From contig VXAY01004289.1 in the NCBI GenBank assembly GCA_013399855.1, positions 1,492,243 through 1,556,242 on the forward strand: 64,000 nucleotides of DNA, read 5' to 3'. Position numbers and translations under genes: made by a program. Below the pieces are notes generated by a model. The model searched no databases. It had not been told where the DNA came from and saw only the letters and a program-made list of their open reading frames with translations. How positions within the stretch are numbered: the first letter of the stretch is position 1; each line of letters starts with the position of its first letter. The stretch comes from Oxyruncus cristatus. Taxonomy: Eukaryota > Chordata > Aves > Passeriformes > Cotingidae. Of the stretch, positions 23,801-36,404 are shown in pieces.

Positions 23801-26800
23801 TGGGAACGAGGGAGTTGTTTTTAGACAAGACATGATCTGCACGTAAGCACTGGCTGATGTGAAGTTATTCCCCAACATGAAAAACCAGATCCAGACAAGA
23901 TGGGAGCACAGAGACACTGATAGAGAAGTTTCTCCAGCCTTCCCAAATAACACACAGAGGTTTTAATTAGCCCCTGTAGAACGTTGTGCCCTAGTTATGA
24001 GCTTCTCATTAGATAAAACAGAAGTGAGGAAGATTCTGGCCTCGTAACTTCTGCAAGGTAATTTTTACCTTTAAATGTGGATAACATGGAGCAAAAGAGG
24101 AAAAAAAAAATCAGCCTAAATGTTCAATTTGAGTGGTTTTCCATCAGGAATAGCCTTTTTAGACCTTTACCTGCTGTTCTGCAAAATAGCCCTTGACCAA
24201 GGAGCCCATGACCTGCTGGGGAGACTTGGTGGTGCTGATGTAGGGGATGATGAAGCTGCCGTGGGTTTTCTCTGCATAGCAGATCCAACCTGGAGAGAAT
24301 GGAATTAGCAAATTAAACTTAAAAACAACAAGCAGGCCTTTACCTTGCCCATTCTACCCCCAGCCTCAGGCTTAGTACTCATTACTCAGTACTGAGCCTG
24401 ATTCCAGCACAGAAAGCAAAGGATTCACGGAGATCCTCAGGCAGCCGGATCACCTCAGCTGTTAACACCAAGCTCTCTCTGTACTGAGGACAGCAATCCT
24501 GCAGGTAATCCTCCAGCCATTTAAACCTTTCTGCCCAGCTTTGTGACTCTCAGTTCCAGGTCTAACCCACTGCATACCTGGGCAGGCAGAGGCCAGCATT
24601 GGCAGAGCCCTTCTGTCCTCGGTTTGCCTGCGGAAGCGTCTCACGAACTCCCGCTGGCTCTCCAACAGGCTGAAGTTTCTGGAGAAAGTTGTGTCAAAAA
24701 CATAGTGCACACCTAGGCAGGACAGCATCTGGGTTAGAATCCACAGGAGAGATGCAGCAAACTGCAGCAAAACGCCTCCAGTTAAGCCAGACTCCAACTT
24801 ATTTACAGGCACCACCCCCTGCAGTCGAGGGGGAGCCTTTCCCCCCAACACACCAGCACAGACGAGGAGCAAGTGTGTCAGGAGAGCTGTAAATCTAAAA
24901 TGGAAAGTTCCTGTAAATGGTCCTTAAATGTTTTCATAGAATCATGGAATGGTTTGGGGCAGAAGAGACTTTAAAGGTCAGTTAATCCACCCCCTGCCAT
25001 GGGCAGGGATACCTTCCACTAGCCCAGGATGCTCCAAGCCCCGTCCAACCTGGCCTTGGACACTCCCAGGGCTGGGGCAGCCACAGCTTCTCTGGGCAAC
25101 CTGTGCCAGGGCCTCCCCACCCTCCCAGGGAAGGATTCCTTCCCAATCTCCCATCTAAGCCTGCCCCCTGGCAGTTTAAATCCATTCCCCCTTGTCCTGG
25201 CACTATCCGCCCCTATAAAAAGTCCCTCTCAGTTTATTCTGTGACTGAAGTTGTGGACAGTTTGGGGGTTAAATCCCCTCAACCCTGTGCTCTCAAACAG
25301 TCCTGTTTGACACCCCCAGCCCCTCTGGGATAACACAACAATCCCACACTTGCCTAAACTCTTCAGGAACGTTGTCAGCTTCTTGGCTGTTTCCAGAACG
25401 CCCATTTTACACTTTGCAGCCAGGGAAGCTCTGGACTGGGGGGAAACAGAGACCACCACCAATTTCTGTTCGTTGGGAGCAGCAGCCTTGGATAAAACCA
25501 AAACAGAACCACTGTCAGACAACATGGCCCAGGCACAATTCCAGCACTGGAGCACCAGAAAGCACCTCACACATTAACTCTTCACTCAGCAGCTCACAGA
25601 AAACCCTTGAAAACTTTTTAAAAACGAGAACAACCCACAAGGGTGCACTAAAACCACTAAAAACACCTTCAGGGCTCTGAAACTCTGTTTGCCTGTGTGG
25701 TTTCCCCCTCCTGTTTGTGCAGATGCCACAACCTGTGGCCCACCTTGTTGTCAGCCAGCACTCTGCAGAGCTCCTCGTGGCTCTGCTGGGTGATGAGGAC
25801 ACTCTCTGCCGAAGTGATGCAGCCACTGCAGGCCAGGCAGTCGTTCAGGGTGATTTTGGCCTTTTCCAGCTTCTGTGCTCCCCCATCCTACAAAGAAACA
25901 GGGCACACTCAGCTCTGGGCTCACCCAGGGTTCAGGAGCTGCTTCAGCACAAACAGGACCGAAGGTGGTGCTCTTTTCATGCTCTTGGTTCATCATTACA
26001 GAAAGTAGGTTTGTTTTCAGTCAGATGGGGTGCAGGACACCTGAACTTGCTGGTTTTATTAGGATTATTTGGCACAGAGATGGAAAGATTCATCCCAGAC
26101 AGTGTGTGGCTTGTCACTGGAAGGAAAGAGTTTTCATGGTATCTGACCTGAATAAGTTGGTTTTCCCTGGAGATTCTCCTCTAATTATCACTCCTGGATA
26201 AAGTCAGGAACAGGCAGAGCAATTAGGTGCTATTAATACTATAAAATAAGAAACCAGACCCCTCTGGAAGTGCTGTATCCTCCTTTCTTTGGGTCAAAAG
26301 GTCACTATCTGCCTAAAATTAAAAGTACCATTCCCAGATGAATTCCCAGCTTGCTCAACTAAGCAATGCCAAAATTTTCTGTGAAAACACGGAAACTGTT
26401 CTGCAAAACTCAATGGGAATTTTGGAAGGAGACTTAGGAATTCAGCAGGATATTTGACAAATAATTTGACATATTATAAAAAAAAAAAAACAGAGCAAGA
26501 TTTATTAAAAATATCCAATTGAATCTCATTATGAGTGAGCACAAAAGGTATTATCCCAAATAACCAGGAATTGCTGATCCTTAAGGATTGATGGCAAAAT
26601 AAACTTCTCAGCTTTAGTGCTCTAACACCGAAAATCACTGATTAATGTCAGTGTTTTAGAGCATAAAACTGTCACCAAACTGGAATTGCTGCTTATAAAA
26701 TCACTGCTTATAAATTAATTTCTAAATTAAAATGCTCACAAATTAAAATGTAATAAATTGATAATTGATAAAATGAAAACCATCACCGATTAATGTCAAT

Positions 26801-28478
26801 GTTTCAGAGCATAAAACTGACACAAAATTGGAATTACTGCTTAGAAATCAAAACGTCAGACTTTGGGAAAAAAATACAAGAATGCTGCCAGCAGCAGCGA
26901 CACTTTTCTATCATCTTGGTTCTCTTCGAGGCATTAACTGTTCAAGCAGTTAAAATACACTCATTTTTCTGGGTGTTTTACACAAAATGATCAAATTCCC
27001 ACCTACCTGATCGATCTGGAAGTAGCTCCCATCTGCCTCGATCCTGATCTTTGCTGCTGCTTTTCCTGCCTGTTTTTCCACCTTGACAGGTTTGATACAT
27101 TCCTGAAAGAGCAATAAAGCCCCCAAGTGAGGAGATGAGCACCCAAGAGGTTGGTTTCACAGAAATGGAATGATCAGGCACCAGTTCTGGATGGATCCGA
27201 CTCCTCTCCCTCCAAACAGTGCTGTAAGAAAACGTCCAAGGAAAGGCTCCTTACCCCTTTTGTACAGAAAGAACACCTTTCCAGCATCATCCCAAAAGCA
27301 GGGGATGCCTTTGCTGCTCTTTCTGAGGGATCTCAGCTCTGTTTGAGTGCTTTGACAGAGCAGACCGTGGTCAGACCCTCCTCCCCGACCTCAGCCCATC
27401 CTCTCCTCCTGTGCTGGGGAGGAGTGGTCCGTGCACACGCGTCCTGCTGCCAGGGAAGTTTAATTCCATGGCAAAGGGCCCCTGAGGGGCTCCCTGGGCC
27501 GCTTCCCTTTCCCTGTGCTGTTCCAGGGTGGAGTCCTGCGTGGGGTTTTTTTGCATTTTGTGCCGTTTTTATTGCTCAGGCACCGCCCGACTCCTCATCC
27601 TGCTGCTCCAGCCCCGGCTCCTCTGCCTTGCACACCCTGCTCTGCCGAGGCCTCCGGAGCCCCCAAACTCATCCACCTCTCCTGCATTCCCTAGGCTTCG
27701 CAGGATTCAGAGAACTCCTCGGTTCTACAGCGATCCCTCCCTGAAACGCAAATCGGGAAGAATTCCCTTGGAAACCCAAGAACTACAGAGATAACGTGCA
27801 GGGGTTTTTATTCCCCAACACCACTGATCTCATTTCAGGGTGGTTTTCCCGCGGTACTTGTCAGCAAATGCATCCAGGGTTAATATTTTGCATACTCCAG
27901 GATGAGTGTTTTGCACTCCAGGGTCAATATTTTGCTCTCCAGGGTCAATATTTTGCACTTTTCCAGCGCCTGGAGCCTCTGGAAGCAGCCGGGCTGCTCC
28001 TCCCGCTGGCACAGCATCTGTGCGGGTGACTCGTGTGACAGGAACCTTCTTCAGGCTTAAGATTTCACTGGGAAGGGCCCAAATTAACACCCCACAGAGC
28101 GGGGTGGGGATCACTTGGCTGATCCCAGATTCCTGCCTGTCCCCAGCGGCTCGCACTGCCCTCGCTGCTCCCTGCGCTGGGGCTGGGAGGGACAGCGAGA
28201 ACTGACCATGTTTTCCCCTTTTCCCATCTCCCACAGCAGCAGGTGGTGTCTGAGGGGGGGAGGGCAGGTCCCCGTGCAGAGACAGGACAGGAGGTGACTG
28301 TCACCCCCCCCACCCCCAACACCCTGAGGGCCGTGTTCGCGCCCTCCCCGCGGGTGCCGGGGCAGTGCCTGATATGCCCCGGCAGCCCCCCGGCCGCTCA
28401 GCCCGGCCCCACCTGCGAGGGGCCGATGAAATCGTCGAGATCGGTGAGCTGCAGGACGCCGCTGAACCGCGCCGCCAT
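17848..28478 (-). CDS. CIAO3: CIAO3 (NARFL/IOP1), cytosolic iron-sulfur assembly component 3
   Basis: Hydrogenase-like Fe-S protein that links the scaffold step of cytosolic iron-sulfur assembly to the CIAO1-CIAO2B-MMS19 targeting complex. Eleven exons, in coding order: 28478-28413, 27102-27007, 25887-25744, 25486-25354, 24712-24578, 24289-24171, 22768-22639, 22405-22333, 20301-20167, 19175-19018, 18083-17848. They splice to 474 aa (human 476). It starts [19 protein letters not shown] and ends GFNIKW. All eight cluster cysteines are present: Cys24, the DCLACSGC set at 71, 74 and 77, Cys190 (SACPG), Cys246 (VMPCYDKK), and the pair in MACPSGC. Intron 4 has a GC donor (25353-25352), since only this joint keeps the frame. 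Introns carry CR1 copies at 20505, 21660, 22990 and 24930. Identity and structure are well supported. Confidence 0.96.
20505..20672 (+). repeat. CR1 LINE fragment, sense, in CIAO3 intron 8
   Basis: Contains GGTTGGACAGGGCTTGGAGC and GGGCTTTAAGGTCCTTCCAA, the common CR1 3' region. Confidence 0.85.
21660..21830 (+). repeat. CR1 LINE fragment, sense, in CIAO3 intron 8
   Basis: Contains the CR1-like stretch GGGCAGGGTTAGATGGAATA and adjacent purine-rich sequence; the 3' terminus is missing. Confidence 0.55.
22905..22935. repeat. AT-rich simple repeat
   Basis: Short (TA)n run followed by AT-rich sequence in CIAO3 intron 6. Confidence 0.6.
22990..23290 (-). repeat. CR1 LINE fragment, antisense, in CIAO3 intron 6
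   Basis: Contains CCCCCTGCCATGGGCAGGGA and CAACCTGGCCTTGGACACTT, the reverse complement of the CR1 3' region. Confidence 0.85.
24930..25250 (-). repeat. CR1 LINE fragment, antisense, in CIAO3 intron 4
   Basis: Begins near CATAGAATCATGGAATGG, the reversed CR1 terminus, and continues through the standard 3' region. It lies inside the GC-AG intron. Confidence 0.9.
27873..27966. repeat. 21-24-bp tandem repeat in CIAO3 intron 1
   Basis: About four copies of a unit containing TCCAGGGTCAATATTTTGC. The last copies are nearly identical. Confidence 0.8.
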
Positions 28479-28620
28479 GGCCGCCACGCCGCCGCCAAGC
28501 GCGGCGGCCAACTGTCGTGAAACCCCGCCACGCCGCCGCAAAGCGCGTAAGTCGTGAACCGCGATGCCACACTGCTGCAAAACTATGCCACACTGCCGTA
28601 AAGCATGGCAGGTGGTGGTG
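28479..28620 (-). promoter_or_regulatory. CIAO3 5' flank with imperfect tandem repeat
   Basis: The CpG-rich DNA just upstream of the CIAO3 start carries, at about 28515-28606, imperfect copies of a 20-35-bp motif resembling ATGCCACACTGCTGCAAAAC. Promoter function is inferred only from position and CpG content. Confidence 0.45.
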
Positions 28621-28894
28621 TTTTTTTTTTTTTTTTAAGAAATAATTTAATTTATGGGATTTCCAGCAGGGAAAGTGGTGTGATGATCGTTCAGGGGTTC
28701 TCGTGGTGCTGTCTGGGTGAGAATTTGATGTTTTCTGGTTCACAGAGGGTTCCCTGTGTTTCAAGGAGTGCCTTGAAAATTTGGGGTCTTGCAGAATTGC
28801 GACACAATATGTACTAACAGGGGCTTTATTTAACAAAACATCTCACTGCACTGTTCGTAGGAGCACCCTGAGGTACCTGGGTGGGAGGTGCTGG

Positions 28895-29070
28895 TTGCAG
28901 GGTGCTCTTGACAATCCCAGACCCATGGGATCTGCTGAGCTGGGAGGGACCCCCAGAGACCACTGGTCCAACTCAGAAGGGATAAGCCCGGACAGGGATC
29001 AAACCACAACCTGGGCATCATCAGGATCATCCAGTCCCACTCCTGGCCCTGCACAGGACACCCCAACAGC
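28895..29070 (-). repeat. CR1-like fragment, antisense
   Basis: Contains CTCCTGGCCCTGCACAGGAC and neighbouring phrases shared with the element at 35335. Confidence 0.6.
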
Positions 29071-31174
29071 CCCACCCTGTGCCTGGGCCATGTTTGGTCT
29101 CCATCAGGCACAGCCTTGGAGCAGGGAGGTGTTAAAGTGTCAAACCTCCTGTTCTGACCCTACAAACAGGTCAGGAGGCTGAGCTGCAGCGAATTCCTGC
29201 AGGTGCTCTCACAACAAGGTGCTAAGTGGGCACTCAGGGAGAGGATTTAGGGCTGGCAGCCTTGGGAGTTTGGGGAGAGTGAGAGATGGGGTTTAGTCAG
29301 GCTGGAAGTTAAGTCTGTCTTTTCAGTTCATGAGCTGGACCTCTGACTTCCACATAACTGAGCTCTGTCTTCTCCCCTCCTTCTTTCCTAGGGCAGGCTA
29401 AAGGGCTCTGTCCCATCACCAGGTGTCAGCCTTGCTGCGAGAAGCACCTGAGAACACGCAGAGTCTTTCAGCAGGGTCTGACCCACAGGGAATAATTTTC
29501 CGGAGGCTTCTCAAGCCAGAACTTCTTGGGAATGAGGAATCCTGTCAACTCTCGCCGTGTTTTGGGCACTTCAGTGCGTGGCAGAGCTGTCCAGGTGCTG
29601 CTGATTGTCCCAACAGAGCTAGGGGGAGCTGGAGCATTTCTGGGTGCCCACAACACCTCACCTTTCCTGCCTGGCCCTCTGGAAGGTGAGTGTGCTTGGG
29701 AGGAGCCAAGTGGTGCTGGAAAAATCAGGTTAAATCAAACTCTCCATCACTGTTTTTTTAGCTTTAGAAAGCAGGGATTACTTTACTCACAGTGCCAGGT
29801 GCTTGTGGGGTCTCTTCCCCAAACAGGCAACACCTGCTTTCCAAACTTTTCACTAATTAATTAATGTTCACTGGCTAAAAAGTACATAATTCTCTTCATT
29901 AGTTACTATTCTATCTTCTACTGGTTATTGCTTTCTCCCTTCTCATGCTGATTAGCCCCCATTTTCAGTGTGTTTGTTATCTTTTTTTTTTTTTTCCTCA
30001 GACAGAATTTCAGTGCAAATGCTGAATTGTCTGGGTTAGTTTCTTTTTTATCTCTGCTTGGTGCCACGTGTCCTTGTGGACTATAAATCCTGCATGCCTG
30101 GTGCCCAGTTCTCAGCGATATTTCTCTCCCCCGGGCTTTGCTCGTTGAAGCACATCAAGGTTGGTTTAGCAAAACTCCAAGTTTCAGTGATTTTGCTGAA
30201 CTGGGTTTGTGAAAAACCTTGCTCCGGTGGGAAGTTGTGCTGGCTGTGGGTAATTAAAACAGTTAATTAGGAAATTTATATCATTTCCAAGAGGAGGACA
30301 AGGCACAGCAGCTCACACCAGTAGCCCCGTTCCTGGATTTTTAGTCCTGTGGGATTAAATCCTTGGTGCAGCCAGAGCTGATGGTTGAGGGGCCCCTGAT
30401 GTGACAATGAGGTTCTTCCTGAGCAGCCTTTCGAGGCTGGGCTGGTTTTCCAGGAGCCTTTGGCAGCTCTGTGCCTCTTCCTGCTGAAAACTGGTCTCCC
30501 AGTAACATGGGTGAGCTCCAAACTGGTCCTGTTGCTCCTCCTGGCCTCTGGTGTGGCTGGAGTGTGTCCAGGGGGCCTCAGCCCTGCCCTGCTGGGTGGC
30601 TGAACAGGTTGGGCTGGGCACTGCCGGGCACCCTCCTGCTCGTGGGAGTAGCTGCTCAGTCACCAAACCCCCGTGAGGGAGGAACATCAGACGTCAGAGA
30701 ATCACCTTTCCTTTTTTAGCTTGTTTGCATTTCTAGTTCAGGACATGATTTAAGTGTTACATGTCGGTGGTTTTTGACTTTGTGCAATACAAAGGTCACA
30801 GAGGAGGCTACGGAGGACAGGGGGAGGCAGAAACCAACCAAAATCCCTTGTGTAAACCCCCAGGAAGGTGCAGCGGGGTGGTTGGGTTTTACTTCCAGCT
30901 ATGAACTGATGTTTGATGCTATTTGGCCTTTTTATCCCGTCTCTGTTGTCCCTGGATCACTTCCTTTAGCAGGGAACAGCTGGGGAGTGCTGTGTGGCCA
31001 GAGCAGGGTTTGCTTTGGGGTTACTCCAGCAGGGATAAACCAGGACTGGGTTTTAGTGCTGAGGTGAGCGAGGGTTGGGTGTGTTTGGTGGCAGGAAGGT
31101 CTCTGACACCCTTGGCTTTCCTCTCTCCTCTGTGATTTAGAACTACCCTTGTTAGCATGGGCAGGTGAGGATGG

Positions 31175-31450
31175 AATCATGGAATCATTCAGGTTCAGAA
31201 AGACCTCTGAGAGTCCAGCCATCCCCCAGCACTGCCAAGGCCACCACCGACCCCTGTCCCCAAGTGCCACATCCCCAGGGCTTTTAAATCCCCCCAGGAC
31301 TGGGACTCCACCACTGCCCTGGGCAGCTGTGCCAGGGCTGGACAGCCCTTTCTGTGACAAAATCTTTATTAATATCCAACGAAAATTTTTATTAATACCC
31401 AAGCCTCCCCTGGCACAACTCAAGGCTGTTCCCCCTCATCCAGTCCCTCA
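31175..31450 (-). repeat. CR1 LINE fragment, antisense
   Basis: Begins with ATGGAATCATTCAGGTTCAG and continues through CTGCCCTGGGCAGCTGTGCC, typical of a reversed CR1 3' end. It contains a duplicated TTTTTATTAATA-like segment around 31365-31400. Confidence 0.8.
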
Positions 31451-33584
31451 TTCCCCAGGCCAGATGGTCTTGCATGAGCTGTAAAACACAAACCCTCCAT
31501 GTCAGGCTCTGCTGACCCCTCTGGCACCTGGAGGTGTGGGCTCAGGAGCAACCTGAAGCCAATAATGTTTCTTTTCTCGTACTCCCTGCTTGAACCTGAA
31601 CCCTTGGGCAAACAGGGTGAGACAAGCTGCTTATTGAACCAAATATTGCCTTGTTTATCAAACTCTCCCAGTGACATTTACCAGGCGGGTACGTAACAGC
31701 ACAGTCCCAGAGCTGCTGGCACCGGGGCACTGGCACATATTTTCACAGATCTGTGCCAAGATAAGGATGGGTGGGTTTGCAGGGAAAGGTGGCAGGTGGA
31801 ACGGGCCCAAACACCTCAGTTCCCCATTCCTGACAAGGCTCCTCTTCCCAGCACTGCCCACGGCAGGACATTCAACCCTAGTGATGGGGTTTACCTGCAG
31901 GTTGAGGCTTCGCAAAAACGCATCTGCTTTTAAACAGAACCTTTCAGGCTGCCAGCACAGAATGCTGCCCCAGGCAAAGCGGTTGTTGGACTGATCCACC
32001 CTTAAACTGGTGATGAGCACCTGGAGAGCTCTCCTGACCTTCTCCTCTGGGATTCTGCAGTTGGTGACAGAGGGTTTGGTGCAGAGCAGCAGGATCTGCT
32101 CTGCTGTGACCACAGGGCAGTGCTGGGTGGGTCCCTGCCACTCAAATCTCTTCTCATGTGGGCAGTTTTTAGCAGAGTCTCCTTGTTTGGAGAGATGAGG
32201 AGAGGGGAAGTTTCACACAGACTTTCAGTTACTGGGGCTCTTCCTTCGTGTGCCAAGTCCCATCAAACCTGAGATCTGCACAGGCAGCAGGAAAGGAAGA
32301 GCTGAGAGCAAGTGATTGCCTATCATAACGAGCTCATTGTTGTGGGCTTGGAGCTGCTTCTACCTCAAACCACAGGTTTTGCATCACTTGTGTCCCTTTA
32401 TCCCTTCTGTCAGCTCTGGACCCCACCCAGCTCACCTGACCGGGCAGCAAACCTGCTCCTGCCACCAAAGAAAGGAGCTTTGCTCTAGGCTGGCACTTGA
32501 CCTTCATGGCTCTTTCTCCTTCTGGTTCTCCCTCCAGTCTGCTTTGGAGAACCTTCTCCAAGCTGCTGTTGTGTCCCCTGGTCCAAGGGGTTGCACAGTG
32601 CAACTGGGTCATGTTGTACTTCTCCTGGGCTCTCCGAGGTTGTTTGCTTTGGGCATTTGGATGTGTCTACCTGGGACATTCATTGTGGGATGCACTCACG
32701 CCATGAAGGGATTTAATGGGATTCCTGTTCTTAAACCTCTCCTAGTTCTGGGTCATGTTTAGGGGCAGTGAGAGGAGAGCACTGGTGAGGTGTCTGGGCC
32801 CTGCAAGGTCACAGAGGAGCTGGCTGTGGTCTGACTGGTTTTAGGAAAAGCCTGAGCCTTGCAGGACACGAGGCTGCTCTCCTGGGCTGAGGGGAGACCT
32901 GGCTTTCCTGAGAGAGCACAAAGCCCCTTTGTGCTGGGTGAATGCCACAGGGCAGAGCTCAGCGGGGACAAGCAGGGCGTGTGCCCTGCCTGCTGGAGAT
33001 GGGATTGAGGAGGATTTATTTCCTCTGGTCACACCTGGCTCAGCGCAGCAGGAACAGCAATTGTGCGCTGTGGTGTGACTGGAGAACACTTGAGCCACAC
33101 TTGGGGCTGCTCATGCCCTGCTAGGCTGGGTGGGAAGGCTCTGACTCACTTTGCCGTGGGACAAACCACGTCTCAGGGCTGTCCCACCCACTGCAGGTTC
33201 CGTGGCCCCCCTTCCTGCCCCACCTCGGGGCGTGTGTTGGTGATCCTGGGGCAGAGCTGGGCTTCAGCTCAGAGAAAAAGGAGGTTGTAGGGGAAGGTGA
33301 GGCAGAGAGAGGTCTCCTGTGTAATTGTGTGGAGCTGAAGGTGACTGTTGTTACAGGTGAGCTCCAAAATCTCCCTCACACACCTACCAAGGGCAGCCTG
33401 GATGCAGCCACGGAGCAGGGGGTGGGCTGGGCAGCCTTGGGCACCTCTCCCAGGTCTGTGCTGCCTGGACAAGAGCAGATCTCCAGTTGTCTCCCACTGA
33501 GAGCAGGTTTTGCCAACATTCCTGCTCTGGATTCCTGTTGTCCTGCAGCTGAGAAGCCCCAGATCCAGGATCTGAAGGGTCCTA

Positions 33585-33900
33585 CAGGGAAGCTGAAGGG
33601 GGACTCTTTGTCAGGCACTGTGGTGACAAGACAAGGGGGAATGGGTACAAATTGAAAGAGGGGAAATTTAGTTTGGATATTTGGAAAGAATCCTTCCCTG
33701 TGAGGGTGGGGAGGCCCTGGCACAGGTTGCCCAGAGAAGCTGTGGCTGCCCCATCCCTGGAAGTGTCCAAGGCCAGGTTGGACGGGGCTTGGAGCAACCT
33801 GGGCTAGTGGGAGGTGTCCCTGCCCATGGTAGAGACTGGAACTGGGTGATCTCCAAGGTCCATTCCAAGCCCTTAACACTCCATGATTCCATGATCTGGC
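33585..33900 (+). repeat. CR1 LINE fragment, sense
   Basis: Contains GTGAGGGTGGGGAGGCCCTG and GGCCAGGTTGGACGGGGCTT, ending near TCCATGATTCCATGATC, the CR1 terminal repeat. Confidence 0.9.
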
Positions 33901-35334
33901 TGCAGGTGGCAGAGCCCTTTGCTGCTCTCCTGGTTGGCTCTTCTATGGCCCCACACTTTGTCCAGCAGCTCCACAGCCGCTTTCCCACCTGACCCTCTGT
34001 CATGGACAACCCTCTTCCAACGCTGATCCACAAGGTGCAAGACACTGAGAGCTGTGGGGTTTGAAAGCTGGTGGAAGGATCCCCCCCAGCTCCGGGACAC
34101 CTCCTTTGGGCATCCTGGAGAAGAGGCTCCTTGCTTTGAGCTCGGAGGCTGTGGTTGGTCCAGGCACAAAACTATTTGTGCTGGTGAAATCACTTTCCCA
34201 CACTGTGAGTCAGTCCAACTGCATTCGTGGCTTGCTCTTGCACTCGTTCCAAAATAGCTGATGAACACATGAAGTGGGGTGAGAGAACGGGGAGTGTGGA
34301 GGGAGCTGGGTTTGGGTGGGTGGGGATGGTGAGTCAACACTGGCACAAACACGAGCTGTAGGTGGGCATGATGGGGCAAGTCTGAGCCTGGCAAAGGGCT
34401 GGTCTTGCAAAGCATCAATAAAGTGACCAAACAGAGATTTTTCAAACCTGAGGTGTAAAATTACCCCTCTGTGTCCAGAGAAATTCAGAGTTACCTTGGG
34501 TTTCTTAGTGACCTGGGGGATCAGATCCAAAGGTCGCCAAAAAGAAGCCCAAAATGGGGAGGGGATATAATTTAGTATCCATCCCTTGTTAGACTCTGCA
34601 GCAGCTCTCATTTTATTCATGCAGTCTATGTTTGCCAAGTCTGTTTTGCTGAAGTGTTGATGGGCTGAGAGCTTGAGGAGGCCACAGGATCACTCAAAAC
34701 CAGGAGATCCCTCTGGCTGCTGCTCCACAGGTCTGGGAGATCCTGGGGGACATCAGCAGGTGGCATTTGGATGAAGGAGCAGGGCACAGTCATTATGAAG
34801 TCATTATAAAGACCCCTTCAAACTAAAGGTGAGCTCTTTAATAATAACAACATTGTTTAGTTTTTAAAACAGAGCAGCCTGCAGGAATTGGAAAGGCCCC
34901 GAAGTTCTGTCCCGGGATTTGCAGCAAGGAAATGAAGGTTTGAGGAGGGAAAGGACGATCCCGCTGATCGGGAGACAGGGATCTCTGGATTATGATTCTG
35001 GAGCCATTGGATAATGACATTCCTTCTCAGGGGGCTCCTGGATGTGAGTTCATGGGCTGCTGCAGTGGGTGCTGGAGCCCAGGGGCCACTTGGGTGCAGG
35101 TTCTGGGCACCTTGGCATGAGGCCAGTGTGCCACGGGCCCCCCTGAGCCCCTCAGCAAGGAAAGGTTCCTCAAGGAATTAAGGCAGCTGGTTGTGCCCTG
35201 GGTTTGCCTGTGCCAGTTCCAGCCCTGTCCTGTTGGATTTTGGTTTCAGTTGCTCTCCCTGAGTGGGGAACTCTGTGTCTGAGGGATGACCTGAGCCTGG
35301 GGCAGAGCTCCCAGTCCAACAGCCCTAGGATCTG

Positions 35335-35600
35335 AAATCTCAGGATCACAGAATATCCTGGGCTGGAAGTGACCCCCAAGGATCCTCCATCCAACTCCTG
35401 GCCCTGCACAGACACCCCAACCATCCCGCCCTATCCCTGAGAGTGTTGTCCAAACCCTCCCTGAGCTCTGGCAGCCTTGGGGCTGTGCCCACTGCCCTGG
35501 GGAGCCTGGTCAGTGCCAACCACCCTGGGGGAAGAACCTTGTCCTGAGATCCACCTAAACCTCCCTGACGCAGCTTCATCCCATTCCGTGCCCCGGCTGG
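35335..35600 (-). repeat. CR1 LINE fragment, antisense
   Basis: Starts with ATCACAGAATATCCTGGGCT and continues through a typical reversed CR1 3' region rich in CCTCCCTGAGCTCTGGCAGC-type sequence. Confidence 0.8.
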
Positions 35601-36404
35601 CCAGCAGAGCAACTTCCATGTGTTTCTCCTCGGGACAACGGGAGCAAGTAGAACTTTTCAAGAAGTTTCAACCATTTCAAGCTCCACCAAAGCAAAGTTT
35701 CATGATGCCAAACATTTCCTTGGTAACTGGAGGAAGGTGGTCCTGGAGGAGCTGTGTCCCGGGAGCACAGGTTCAGTTTTGTTCACGTCCCATGCAGGGC
35801 AGGGGGGGAGTTCACCCCTTCAGGGCTCTCATCCTGCCTCCGTTTCCTCCTGTTTCCCAGGAATGACAGGCATTAGCAAACAGCACACAGTGACTTGCAC
35901 TACGAAACATTTGTGTTCTCAAGGACTGAGAGGTGTGTCCAGGGCTCCAAATCCATCCTGCAGCGGGAGATACAGGGCTGAGGAGACGGGGACACACCCC
36001 AGTTTGCGCAGTGAAAAGGAGCCCGCAATGACCATACCTGGCACTCGAGGGGCAGGAGATCCCAGGTGAGTGTCCAGGGAACCTCCGAGCAGGGCTGGGC
36101 CACCTCTCCCCCTCTGCCAGAGGGAACCTGGCTCAGGACGTGGATAACAATGACCTGGCTTAATTAACTCCACATTCTCCTTGGGCTTTCCCAGGCAGAG
36201 CAGACCCCCAGTAGTTTTTTGTGTGCTTTGGGTCTGATTTTGGGTTTTGTGGAGGGTGTGGGAGTGTCTAAATTTGCAGGTGAGACACCACCTTTTAACT
36301 TCCCTCCTCTGAGTTTGGTTTTGCAATCAATTTTTTTTTTTTCTTTTTTGGCTGAAATAAGGTGATTCCTCACACCTGTGGGTGTTCTGAAGACCTTCCC
36401 AGAA

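Larger units (their letters stand above)
28621..36404. other. Gene-poor interval between CIAO3 and the MSLN-position gene
   Basis: No conserved exon recognised on either strand over about 7.8 kb. It holds CR1 fragments (about 28895, 31175, 33585 and 35335) and a 152-codon minus-strand open frame at 31658-32113 with no recognisable product. Transcription start and 5' UTR of the MSLN-position gene probably lie near its right end. Confidence 0.5.

Noticed and set aside
23000..25250. Recurring blocks such as CCCCCTGCCATGGGCAGGGA suggesting a gene family or regulatory module
   Set aside because: The same block occurs many times across the window in both orientations with the CR1 terminal repeat, so it is a dispersed LINE.
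25345..25355. Alternative GT donor for CIAO3 exon 4
   Set aside because: Using the nearby GT shifts the frame into exon 5, destroying the conserved sequence from Gly147 onward. Only the GC donor preserves it.
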